A DNA stretch of 64,000 nt from Micropterix aruncella (lineage: Eukaryota > Arthropoda > Insecta > Lepidoptera > Micropterigidae), in assembly GCA_944548615.1 (NCBI GenBank), contig OX155957.1:6370719-6434718 (forward strand), in the 5' to 3' direction. A program made the position numbers and the translations under genes. The notes under the pieces are model-generated. The model searched no databases. It had not been told where the DNA came from and saw only the letters and a list, made by a program, of their open reading frames with translations. This document shows positions 33,275 to 43,911 of this stretch, one piece after another (positions within the stretch are counted from its first letter, which is position 1; each line of letters starts with the position of its first letter).

Positions 33275-34190
33275 AGTAATCATGGCGCATTGGAATAGTG
33301 CGGAACGTGCTATCGCTTTGAGAGCATTACAAGCAGGATGATTTTGACAATATTACCAGCTAGTACGTCATAGGTTCAGCCTTTAAAAAGAAGGCTCGAG
33401 GTGGCGTTCGAACGGTACGTACCACAGAGAAAATTGCCGCTGTTCCCAGTGGCGGATTTGCGGTCTTGGCCGCCCTAGGCCCCATGCCATGTATCAGGTA
33501 CCAGCCGCCCCTTTCTCAGCACGCATCATATACACTACATAATGAATATATATTTTTTCCAACTTTTATCGAAATCGACTCAAAATCACTTAAGTATAAT
33601 AGCTGCTAATTTGTATTTTTTCGAGGATTCAGGGATAATTGCACATTTAAATAAAACATTTCAAATGGTGTTAGGTGTTATTTATTAAAATAACTAAAGG
33701 TTATTCTTATACAATATATAATAAGTGTTTTACAATATGTTACAAAAGTCGTCTAAATCAGTAATTAAATCTTCGCAATCGAATGTCCTTAAAAAATAGC
33801 TTCTATGTTATTAAGCAAAGCAAGATCGTTTAACATTTCCTCCGTCATTGTTGTGCGTAAATAATTTTTATCTCGTCGCAAACAAGAAAACGATCGTTCT
33901 CCAGAACAGTTACTGGGGAGAGTACACACACTAGGTACTTAGAGTTATCTCTTGTTATCATGAGTGATTTTTTTACCAGTTTTGCCAAGATTGGCCGCCT
34001 CTAATATCTGGCCGCCCTAGGCCCGAACCTACTGGGCCTTCCGCCATTGGCTGTTCCAGTTTCCATCGAAAGGAGCCCTCACGGCTCCGTTCAACAACAG
34101 GCATTTGCGCTAGAGATTGGGCCACGAAGCGTAGAAAGAAAACTACACGAATTCAGGTTAATTAAAACGTAAAGCACGGGCATACGTCTC
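33275..34190 (+). mobile_element. Mariner-family transposase N-terminus, interrupted by a hAT-type MITE
   Basis: At 33282 the + strand reads MAHWNSAERAIALRALQAG, then (after a frameshift) GGVRTVRTTEKIAAV up to the MITE at 33447. After it the frame resumes VSIERSPHGSVQQQAFALEI then GPRSVERKLHEFRL at 34050-34158. The WxxEER...VRT...S...R match is the helix-turn-helix region of a mariner-type transposase common in insects. Stops and the insertion inactivate it. Confidence 0.75.
33447..34049. mobile_element. hAT-type MITE with exact 8-bp target duplication GCTGTTCC
   Basis: The 603-bp insert starts CAGTGGCGGA and ends TCCGCCATTG, an imperfect terminal inverted repeat. A further inner repeat (ggccgccctaggcc / ggccgccctaggcc) appears near both ends. 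GCTGTTCC is duplicated at 33439-33446 and 34050-34057. Eight-base duplications and CAGTGG-type ends are typical of the hAT superfamily. Removing the insert restores the flanking transposase alignment. Confidence 0.9.
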
Positions 34191-35330
34191 AAATAAAAAA
34201 ACAATGCCATAGCACAGTGTTCCGCAAAGTGTGTGCCGCGGCACGCTGGTGTACCATGGTCATTAGTTGATGTGCCGCGAAAAAATGTCGTAAAGTTTGT
34301 AAAGATAATGCAATCTACACATAGCTGAGAAATATGCGAGCGAAGCTCTTCGTTGCGCGACGTGCGGGACAGCCTCACCCGCGCCTGAGAATCTGATAAT
34401 GGACAAATCAATTCTCAGATAGCATTTCCCTTGGACACTTATCAATAAACGAGCAGGAAGAATTTATGGAGCTAAAAACTGATCGAACTTTAAAACTAAA
34501 ATTTTCCTAATCAGCTAGCACATTTTTGGCTGCATATAAAGAATGAGTATCCACTACTTTCAAAGCGTGCTATTGCAATTCTCTTACCATTTGTCACTAC
34601 CTACTTATAGGAATTGGGGTGTGAACTCTCACTACGATTAAATAAAAAAAGAGAACGGCTGAGGACGATCGACGAAGAGATGAGAGCAGCGTTATTAACG
34701 ATTGCTCCAAATTTTGTTCGCCTGTGCTCATTTAAGCAGGCTCACATTTCACTTTAAACATCTTTTCATATTATGTTGATTTTAATACTAAATAAATATT
34801 TAAAAAACGTCTTTTGGTGTACCTCAATATTTCATGATTTAGTAGGTGTACCTTAAACACAAAAAGTTTGCGGAACACTGCCATAGCAAATATACCACAT
34901 GAAAACGGGATATATCTCAAGTTGAAGGGACACGGAAGATTGGGAGGTAATGCAGAAGCAAGACAGTGATCATTACGTCTACCCATCGTATCTGTGCCCT
35001 CATTGTTACTGGCGGAGGGGTACATGAGGACCGCCTGGCAGAGCAGAATTAAGGGGTGGTTAAAGCACAGGTGGAGAGGAACAAACATAATGCACGGATA
35101 TACGTATCAAAGAAATAAAAAACGCCATAGCAAATATACCACATGAAAACGGGATATATCTCAATTGTGTGAAGAGACACGCAAGAGTGGGAGGTAATGC
35201 AGAAGCAAGGCAGTGATCGTCACGTCCACCAATCGTACCGGGTGCCCCCTGTTTTACTGGCGGAGGGGTACATGAGGACCGCGTTGAAGAATAGAATCAA
35301 GCACAGGTGAAGAGGAACAAACATTAGAAA
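34165..35330. repeat. Tandem duplication of about 245 bp, one copy carrying a MITE
   Basis: Unit 1 (34170-34214 plus 34881-35085) and unit 2 (35086-35330) share gggcatacgt-type start, accacatgaaaacgggatat, gggaggtaatgcagaagcaa and tggcggaggggtacatgagg in the same order. Unit 2 lacks the MITE and retains the unfilled site cgccatagcaaatatacc at 35113-35130. Confidence 0.85.
34215..34880. mobile_element. hAT-type MITE with exact 8-bp target duplication CCATAGCA
   Basis: The 666-bp insert begins CAGTGTTCCGCAAA and ends TTTGCGGAACACTG, a perfect 14-bp terminal inverted repeat. CCATAGCA is duplicated at 34207-34214 and 34881-34888. The neighbouring tandem unit holds the same site with a single CCATAGCA, directly showing the empty state. 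No transposase is encoded. Confidence 0.93.
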
Positions 35331-35438
35331 TGGCTAAAGGGTCTTTAGGGAACCCACAAATATTAACAAGTTATGTTAATATTGCCTTAGACTTAGTAAC
35401 AGTAATAACATAAGAAAAACGGTGGGCCTTCTAACTGG

Positions 35439-35441
<3 letters not shown>

Positions 35442-35534
<93 letters not shown>
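35442..35534. repeat. (CT)n microsatellite
   Basis: About 46 uninterrupted CT/TC dinucleotides. The Arg/Glu-repeat frame over it is an artefact. Confidence 0.97.
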
Positions 35535-35537
<3 letters not shown>

Positions 35538-36475
35538 AACCCCTCCTCTCGCGAAGTAAAAATTCAGCTATCACTTTTGCGCGCGACATATTCGCGCGAA
35601 AAATCGACGCGAGTCGACGACCTTGATACAAACGACCATAACTTGTAAACCACTACACCGATTATAAAAAGAATAACTGTAGAATGACCGCATTGAAATT
35701 TGAAATTAATACATTATAACTTTATCTCGTAAAACAATTAAGATAATAATCAATAAATATTACAAAATTGGCGAACTGAAAAAACTCGCCTATAAAATCA
35801 TTTAGATTTTTTTGTCACAAAATACGTAAAATATGCAAAAATTGTAAATACAGTTATGTTCTTTATTAAATGCTTTACCAAAACGATATTTTTTTTTTAC
35901 TTATTTGCATACAAAAATATTTATTTATTCAGCCAAGAAAAATTTTATGTACTCTCGTAAAAAAAAAAAAAATTAATTTTTAATTTGTGACTACTTATGG
36001 TATTTTTTAATATGAAATTCTTTCAAAATAACTTTATTACTACATCACACTTCTTAGAAATCACACCAGAACTTTGAGCTTTGTCTGATATTATAGAAAA
36101 ATCTAAAGTTTTGAGAGTTTGCGTCCGAACTTAATAATAAACTTTGAATGCTCATAATATAAAATTCGTTAGATTTTTTCAATTATATTGTCTTATCATA
36201 GACTTATTATATGTCTAATAACTAATTACTATACTCCAAAGAGTCACATTTTATCGAAAAACTATGGAAAATCGCACTTTATTCTCTCATAGTAATTATC
36301 AAAACAAGTTTCTTTGCGCGATTCATATTACAAAACAAGATATAATGTTCAAAATACGCCTAATTATGTGATAACTTAGGATGTAAATGAAGCAATACTT
36401 ATTTTGTTAGTAAATTAAAGCGACATTACGTCATATTTCGCAATATATCGGGATATTTCATAAACATTACAAAAT
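35535..36475. other. AT-rich sequence beginning with a short dispersed motif
   Basis: The segment tcgcgaagtaaaaattcagc at 35549-35568 recurs inverted at about 50363-50384, with similar flanking acgcg, so it belongs to some dispersed element. The rest is AT-rich with no supported feature. Confidence 0.35.
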
Positions 36476-36479
36476 AATA

Positions 36480-36960
36480 ACAACCATTTTTTCGCGAGCC
36501 GTTTGTTGTCGCCGAAGTGTTTTCTTTTAAAAATCGTGAAAAACAGCAAATGGACTATCTCAAATGACTAATACTCATTCAGAAACTACTTAAAATGCAA
36601 ATTACTCACTGTTCTCCAGTAACAAACACTCAAACACTGCACACACACACTTTTTATCACCAATTTCGCGGAGCCGTACGCGGACGTGCGACTTGCCGAC
36701 GGAAACTGGGCGTTTGACGTCTATGCTCAGTTTTTAAATCGTTGTTCGATATTGCCACACGGAAATCTTGAATTAAAGATATTTTGGCCATATCGTTGCG
36801 CCCTCAGAAAGCATATAGTACGACGTTTCGAATCGTAAATTGCATTTTTCGCAGCGGCGAGCGCTTGGTCCGGTAGCGAACATTACGGAGTTTAGGCGGC
36901 CGACATAAATGTCCCCAATAGGATGTTACGTAGCGAGCGGGCAAACACATTCACAAGCTA
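36480..36960. other. CpG-richer single-copy block
   Basis: This stretch stands out from its AT-rich surroundings by many CpG dinucleotides (for example ccgtacgcggacgtgcgac). It has no second copy here and no open frame or splice-bounded exon I can support. A promoter or the terminal part of an unrecognised element are both possible. Confidence 0.3.
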
Positions 36961-36997
36961 GGGATAGTCATCGACCACATTTGCAAAGTTTGCGGTG

Positions 36998-37115
36998 TAG
37001 ATAAATCGCCTGCTATGTAGATAAAAGCTAAAAGCCTGCGATGTAGATACATCGATCATGCGGGTATATAATGTACCTACATATATACGCTGCGATGTAG
37101 ATAATTCGATCATGA
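36998..37115. repeat. Short cluster of GATGTAGATA motifs
   Basis: The phrase tgcgatgtagata (with variants gcggtgtagata and gctatgtagata) followed by a tcg(c/a)-type ending occurs four times in about 115 bases. It ends just before a GR660 array. Confidence 0.6.
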
Positions 37116-37119
37116 GTAT

Positions 37120-38390
37120 AACTAGAGCTGTCGACTACAACGGGCGAACCCGTCACATCAGGAAGTTTTAACGAAATTTGATCGTCCTGTCTCTGGTGAT
37201 CGCAGAAGACAAAACACCGCCTATATATAGCACCGCCACATGCCCGTAAGAGGCCAAAGCCGTAATTGCGAGATAGCCAGGTATGTTAACCAGCGGGCTG
37301 TCACTCGCGCAACCAGATTACTCCGATCTCCCGACTGGTTACGAGATCGAGGTCGCTTGCGCGGTCCTCTCCCTTACGTAGCTGTGAAACGGTGTCTACC
37401 GATTCTATTGCGGACCACGGCATCTATTGCCTGGTTGTTCGCCGGGCAAAGGATGCCGTGGTCCGCGATTTGACCGATGGTCGTTTTAAGAGCAGTCGCC
37501 GTAAGGTGAACAACTATCCCCGCTCTCTTGGAGACAACTTGCGGTGTCAACTACAACGGGCGAGCCCGTCACCACAGGACGTTTTAACGATTTTCTCGTT
37601 CTATCGCCCTGCAGTGAACGTAGAAGACTTTGGACAGAACAAATCCAACGTCCAGCTACGTCACAACCCGCAAGAAGCCAACGCCTTACCGCGAGATAGC
37701 CAGTGTTACTTGGCGGGCCGACCCTCGCGCCCTTGCTTTCAATTGTGACCAGATTTCTCCGGTCTCTCGATTGGTTCCGAGTTCGAGGTCGCTTGCGCGG
37801 TCCTCTCCCTTACGAAGCGGTGAAACGGTGTGAACCGAATCTATGGCGGACCAAGGCGTCCTTTGCCCGACTCTGAATCGGGATCGGATGGCCAATGGTC
37901 ATTTCAAGAGCAGTCGCCGTAAGGTAGACAACCACCCCCGCTCTATAGGAAACAATACAGTTCCCAGACTCCCCCGATTGTTAGTCGGAGAGCACAGTCG
38001 ATTGGCTTGCGCCGCTCGGTGCGCAGACCGTCCAGGAGCGCCAGAGGTTTGATTCCCAGGGGAGACTGGTTGACCCAGTGTCCTACCCAGGCTCGCACCC
38101 CATGCGTGGAGGCCATCGGATGGGTGTTGACCCGTGAGTGTGACCGACCCTGAACACATGGGTCATCATGGCCACCTCATCATGGGCCCATTAGCTCCCT
38201 AAGAGACAGTACAGTTTCCGGACTCCACCGACTGTTAGTCAGAATACACAATCGATTGGCTGACGCCGCACGGTGCGCAAATCGTTCAGGAGCGCCAGAG
38301 GATTGAATTCTGGGGCGAACTAGCCCTCAGGCCAGAGTCCTGCCCGGGCTCGCACTTCATGCGTGGAGGCCGCCGGATGGGTGTTGCATA
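37120..38390 (+). repeat. GR660 family head-to-tail array
   Basis: A 5'-starting partial copy (37120-37535) is followed directly by a full copy (about 37538-38198, from gtgtcaactacaacgggcga to gggcccattagctccc). A 3' part of a third copy follows (38199-38390). The first copy contains an internal repeat of the ggatgccgtggtccgcgat segment. All three share the + orientation. Open frames of 60-118 codons over the array are not consistent between copies. Confidence 0.8.
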
Positions 38391-39720
38391 ATAACAAAAG
38401 GCAGGGTTTCCATTCAAAAAGTTGCACTTATTCCCCAGCTTGATTGTCAGTTGCCAGTTGACTAGACTATTTTCATATTATTCATATATGATATGTAATA
38501 ATAAACATAGCACTTTTTGTAGAGAATTTTACAAGCTATATTTTTTACATAAAGCATAATTCCGATAACGCTAAAGTTAGCGAGATATAAGTGAAAAGCT
38601 GAACCGGGGCGCCATTTTTCTAATATGGCGGCTCGAGCTCAACAGATAGAGTAGGGGACTTTTAGTATGTTTAACAGTAAATACGCATCAAAGAACATCT
38701 ATGCCAAATTTCAAGCTATTACCAATTATTTCTCCTAAAATTCCCAATTTGACTGGGCTATTGAGGCAATTTAGTTTTATGAGCATTTTACTACAATGTA
38801 GAATAATTTATTAGAGTCCTATTCACCCTAGAACAGGTTAGTCCCAGTTGGGTGACCGATTCGAATAAACAATGTTTTTTAGAAATTATTTACTATTTTT
38901 TTTTAAATTATATTCTAGCTCTGTGTGCAGCACAGAAGCGTTGTATATAGTTACCTATGTACATAGTTATAGTGCATTGCACTATTATAACCAGCATGTA
39001 TGGCTGATGTACCTGCAATACAATATATTCTCATGATAAAATTCAACGAATAATAACATATCTAATGAATTACGCAATGTTAGTAGTTTATAAAGTCAAC
39101 GATCACTTATATTATGTAATTTTACCTGCACGTTATTTATATGACTCAAACAATACTATGACGTAGGTATATGAACATGGCTTTGCGTATAACTGTGAAT
39201 CTTGAAATGAAACTATTAAATGAGTATTTTTTTTAAATTAATTTATGTATTTGTTACATCCTGGTAGAGATTTAACAGTGTGATCGTACAGATATAATTT
39301 GTAACTATATAATTTGTAATATACGCAATAGGAAATGAACACAACCCGTATTACTCATTCTAGACGAATGCCCAACTAGACCGAACAGCCTGTATCTGGG
39401 AATACGAAATATAATGCGTTTGTTTTTTTAGTACTACTGACTTTATTTGACTAATAGACTACTTTCAATACTAACACTAAGATAATGGTATAAAATAGTA
39501 CACATATTAATACAAATATACAAGATAGAGGGTTAGTTACATACGCATATACACATTCAAACATACTTACATACATATATGCATATACACACATACACAT
39601 AAATCTACATACACACATATTTTAAATTATTGTATAAAGCAATTCCATTTCAGTCTTTGCACGACCTACATCGTAAAGTAGCCATTTTTTTACTTTTGTC
39701 TTAAATAGGTGTACATTTTG
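38391..39720. other. Intergenic AT-rich sequence, nothing recognised
   Basis: No coding or repeat feature is supported, apart from an acatacacatata-rich run at about 39536-39612. Confidence 0.3.
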
Positions 39721-39734
39721 AACATTTTTTACTG

Positions 39735-40460
39735 ATATAAAATCGAAGACTATCGCGGTTGCTTGACATTATAAATAGGATAGAAAACGAATTTACCGCG
39801 TGAAATTTGTAGGACCCGACGTTTCGGTGACGTTGCAGCCGCCGTTGTCTAGGGTAGACTGAAGAGCTGTCAGTCCGTTGTTTTGCGGGTAGGCCGCAAA
39901 CCGCTGCCGCCACTGCGTAGGTTATAACGGTGGTGGGGGGCCGGGCTCGGAGCGCGGGAATTTTTAAAATCCGTCTTGCACACAACACTCACTGTATCCT
40001 GTTTTACGTCTTTGCGTTCGGCGTTCGGCGGCGGGAACATTTTAAGAAGAGGGTTCCACGTAGAAGAGAGTTTGTAGCCGTCATCTCTATTGAAGTTCGG
40101 AGCTCTTCTTATTTCAATGGCTTCCCGGATCATGCGAGGAAAGTAGAATTGTTCCTTGGATAGAACAATGGGATTTTGAAACTGCATCCATCTAGCGGAA
40201 GTAACCACTGGATGCAGTTTCAGTAAATAGGATACAGTGAGTGTTGTGTGCAAGACGGATTTTAAAAATTCCCGCGCTCCGAGCCCGGACCCCCACCACC
40301 GTTATAACCTACGCAGTGGCGGCAGCGGTTTGCGGCCTACCCGCAAAACAACGGACTGACAGCTCTTCAGTCTACCCTAGACAACGGCGGCTGCAACGTC
40401 ACCGAAACGTCGGGTCCTACAAATTTCACGCGGTAAATTCGTTTTCTATCCTATTTATAT
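39735..40460 (-). mobile_element. Penelope-like element end with 230-bp inverted terminal repeats
   Basis: The minus strand from about 40190 gives RWMQFQNPIVLSKEQFYFPR, IEIRRAPNFNRDDGYKLSST and WNPLLKM, the Penelope-like C-terminus. The terminal-repeat block (39771-40000) is repeated inverted at 40229-40458, both arms 230 bases with very few mismatches. A short palindrome (aaactgcatcca / tggatgcagttt) lies in the loop. Penelope-like elements are known to carry terminal repeats in direct or inverted orientation. Confidence 0.85.
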
Positions 40461-40679
40461 TTTTTTACTGACTCTTCTAAAGCATTAAAGTTTTTTGGAG
40501 CAATGAAGTACAACTTTCTTTGGGCAAAAGTTGTATGTACGTGAGAAATTACATAGTTCGGAAGTACAATGAGTAAAATTTTAATTATTGTAGTTCGGAA
40601 GTACAACAATTAAAATTTTCGAATATTTTAGTTTTTAAAACTTGCTTAGGTATTTTAACAATTGAAACAGTTAGTAACT

Positions 40680-40739
40680 GAAAATATCAATTTGCTGCTA
40701 ACTTACAAACATGTAAGTTAGGAGCAAATTGATATTTTC
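40680..40739. other. 27-bp-arm hairpin
   Basis: The arm gaaaatatcaatttgctgct and aacttac (40680-40706) is followed by a six-base loop and its inverted copy (40713-40739) with one mismatch. It lies just beyond the Penelope-like foldback; no expression evidence is available. Confidence 0.8.
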
Positions 40740-40944
40740 CAATACTTATAGTATCGGTTTGCCGACTATCATTAATATACGCTGGTCAGTAATAATAACA
40801 TTAATAAAACTCTTTATTTGTGGAAACAAATCGTTTAGCTATAGCGCAGAAACAATATCTTATAGCTTACTTAAAAATAAGATAAAGCTATTATTAAAAT
40901 TACCGATTTAGACAGCTCGTAACAAATATATCAAACATTAAAAT

Positions 40945-41427
40945 TCAGCAAAACTTAAAATCAGAAATGAAAAAAATAAAAAACAATAAACCAATAATGA
41001 TGCAGGGAAGGGTGAGTGGATGGGAATAGATAAATTCTTTTAGTCTGCGTTTAAAGCAATAAACAATTGGTGCTATCCTTACATATGTGGGCAAAGCATT
41101 CCAGAGACGGGTTCCATGTCCGGAGAAGGATTGCAAGTAGAAATCACTACTTTGACCAGGGATTGAAAGCAGCAAGTTGTCCTCAGATCTCGGAGGGCGC
41201 CCGTAAGCTAATATAGCTTTGAACCTGCTTATGAGATAACTCATATCGGCCGCCTTCAAGATTCGGTAGCGCAACCCCAGGACTCTCCAATGAAGTCTCC
41301 TTCTGTGCTCCATATAATAGTTTTGTATTGAATATTTGGAGAATAGAATTAAATTATTCTGACAGAGATGTGGCTTAACTACAAAACAACATAGCATCAA
41401 CAAAAATCCGTGAGCTAAAATTCGCAT
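40945..41427 (-). mobile_element. Non-LTR retrotransposon ORF2 C-terminal remnant
   Basis: The 160-codon minus frame reads RVLGLRYRILKAADMSYLIS, then SIPGQSSDFYLQSFSGHGTR and LWNALPTYVRIAP, ending FKRRLKEFIY. It is the same type as the copy at 14.7-15.5 kb (SIPGHSSDFFSYSF...RLWNALPNNIR). Its start is LINE-internal, not a genuine start codon. Confidence 0.78.
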
Positions 41428-41559
41428 AACAATCGAAATACAAGCCCCCGAAGCTCGAATTACAATTCAGTTAAATTCATTTGTATGCGCCGCTTGGGAA
41501 TTCAAACTAAAAGAGCGCTGACACTCCGAGAATTATTAATCACTGCTTAGGAACCGCGA

Positions 41560-42418
41560 ATTAAATATTAATTTTATTCTGTTATACTACATCCTATAAC
41601 CCATCACAAAAATAACAGATGTAATGAGCTTGTATTTAAAAAAAATATTTTTCTTTTGATAACAATGGAAAGAATGTTCATGCAATATACAATACATGCG
41701 TTAAAAAAACAAGTGAATATAATTAAAAAGAATAAAAAACACGACTGCCCTAACAGAAAGTGAACTATTATATTGATAATTATTTTTATAACAGTTTTTT
41801 ATGAAATATTTGTGGTTTATGTATTTATCTGTATAAATACATGTAGGTATATTTCCGGAATTCATTCAATCAGATTTCATTTGAAACTAAACATAATATA
41901 TTAATGTTATTTTATTGATATTTGGATATTTAGACAACTACTTACATACTTGATATTTGGAGAGAAGTATTTTGAAATAATAGCTTTATTTTAGGTTGGA
42001 GAATATTCATGCCTACAGGGATAATTTTGTCAATTTTCGGATTTATGCCTATTCCTTAGTATACTATCCTTTTCTGTTGAGTCGTTTTTAAATCTTGGAA
42101 GAGGTCCTTACGACGGATATCCAATGTTTCTTTTGACATCGGCCATATTGGTTATCATGATAATTATATGAATTATTTACTACAGGTAAGATTTGAAAGT
42201 GGTTTACATTTTGATTTATATTACGTTGACTGAAAAGGCCGTAAAATTACTTACTATTTTAACTACAATTATATTAAAAAAGCAACAAGAATTACGAATA
42301 CTTTCGATCCAAAGAAAAATGGTGGGCGATATATGCGGGGCATATTGAAATAAAACTGAGTAGAAAAAAAGTCAAAAGGAGAATAATATTTTTTTATTGT
42401 ATTTCGATGTAAACACCT
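41560..42418. repeat. R3 repeat and flanking AT-rich sequence
   Basis: Positions 41700-41970 match the R3 copies at 14590-15825 and 48540-48725, here uninterrupted. This copy provides the reference that shows the LINE insertion in the 14.6-kb copy. The remainder has no supported feature. Confidence 0.55.
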
Positions 42419-43911
42419 TTAACCCTTTATTATTCGCATGGGGTCAAAGCACTTTCGTGTTTCAAAAAAGTACTTGCCGTACTAGCTTCCTAAATCGCCA
42501 CAAAGTTTGCATTTTAGTAGCGATCAAGTCACGGGAGCGGGTGGACGCGTCGCTGCTCTCTTAAACGGTGACCCCATGCGACTAATGCACTGCACATTGC
42601 AACAACTGTCCGCAGAAAAGCGATCGAAAAGTGGCGAAATTGTGAAAAATTGTGTACAATGATCACTATGAGATAATCATAATCATAATCATAAGTTTTT
42701 TTATTTTTGAATAGTACGAAATCGTAACTTTTTGACGTCAATAATGCATACAAACATACATAAATGATATAAAAATTAAATTATTGTGACATTATAACAA
42801 ATTATTGTGACATATAACGGGATATAAATCATCAAATTAACCATTTTATTTCCAAGGGTCTTTGTCGTCTAGATAATCTTTTATTTTATAGTAGCCCATT
42901 GAGTACAGTTTCTTCTTAATAAATGACTTAAATTGTATCACAGATAAATTTTGCATGTTTTCTGGGACTTTATTGTAGAAGCGTATACATTGCCCTTTGA
43001 ATGATTTTGTGGTTTTGGAGAGTGGACTTTTATGGTCAGCAAGTTTATTTTTATTTCTAGTATTGACACCATGCCTATCAGAGTTTTTTAAAAACAGTTC
43101 TTTATTTTTATGCGCATACATTAAGTTTTCATAGATGTAATGAGATGCAAGTGTCAAAATATTGATTTCTTTAAATTTTCCGCGTAACGACTGTCTAGCA
43201 CCTAATTTATGAATAGCATTGATGGCTCGTTTCTGTAGTATAAATATTTTATCAGCGTCAGCAGCATGACCCCACAGCAAGATGTCATACGACATCAAGC
43301 TGTGAAAATAGCTGAAGTAAACCAGCCTCGCGGTGTCTATATCTGTTTAATTACGATTTTTTTTACAGCATATGCCGCAGAACTTAGCCTGTCGGCCAAT
43401 TTATTAATGTGTGGGCCCCATTGTAGCTTTTTATCTAAAGTAATACCATTGATTTTATAGTGTAATAAAATCAATGGTAATACCAAGGAATACAGTGGAA
43501 TTGACCAGTTCTAGGCGCTCATTTTTATGATAATATTTGGCCCTATCTGCTTTACATTTGGAAGTGAGAATTTTATTGAGATATGTGAAAGAGGTATTGT
43601 CAACAAAATCCTGACAGTGATTCGGAGAGTTTCTAAAAATATTACAATTTTAACTTTTATATAACTATAAGCACATAATGTTAACTTTTGCTAATTATTT
43701 TAATTTAATTTGTTTATTTTGTCAAATTGGATATTAAGTCATGTTGTTTCTTAAAAATATATTATTTCAAATAAAGTACTTTAACAATAAAATAATTTTA
43801 TTTATCTATTTATTTAGTGTACATTAAAATACAATTTCTACAATTTGGGGTCAGCTGAGACCTCGTGCGACCAGTTATGTAATTTTCTTCGTGCGACTAA
43901 TTAAGGGTTAA
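42419..43911. mobile_element. piggyBac-type MITE with TTAA duplication containing a LINE
   Basis: TTAA at 42419-42422 and 43908-43911 flank matching inverted ends: TTAACCCTTTATTATTCGCA on the left and TTAACCCTTAATTAGTCGCA reading in from the right. The interior includes a minus-strand jockey-like LINE remnant (about 42675-43835), so the original element was probably a few hundred bases. Confidence 0.7.
42675..43835 (-). mobile_element. Jockey-like LINE ORF2 fragment
   Basis: The minus frame 43298-42846 reads MMSYDILLWGHAADADKIFI then LQKRAINAIHKLGARQSLRG, and later FKGQCIRFYNKVPENMQNLS. Upstream frames give GITLDKKLQWGPHINKLADR. These are the region behind the RT core of jockey-type elements. 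An (ataatc)n tail at about 42673-42693 marks the 3' end. A small palindrome at 43448-43486 disrupts the frame. Confidence 0.8.

Noticed and set aside
35431..35631. Arg-Glu repeat open frame
   Set aside because: Translation of the (CT)n microsatellite.
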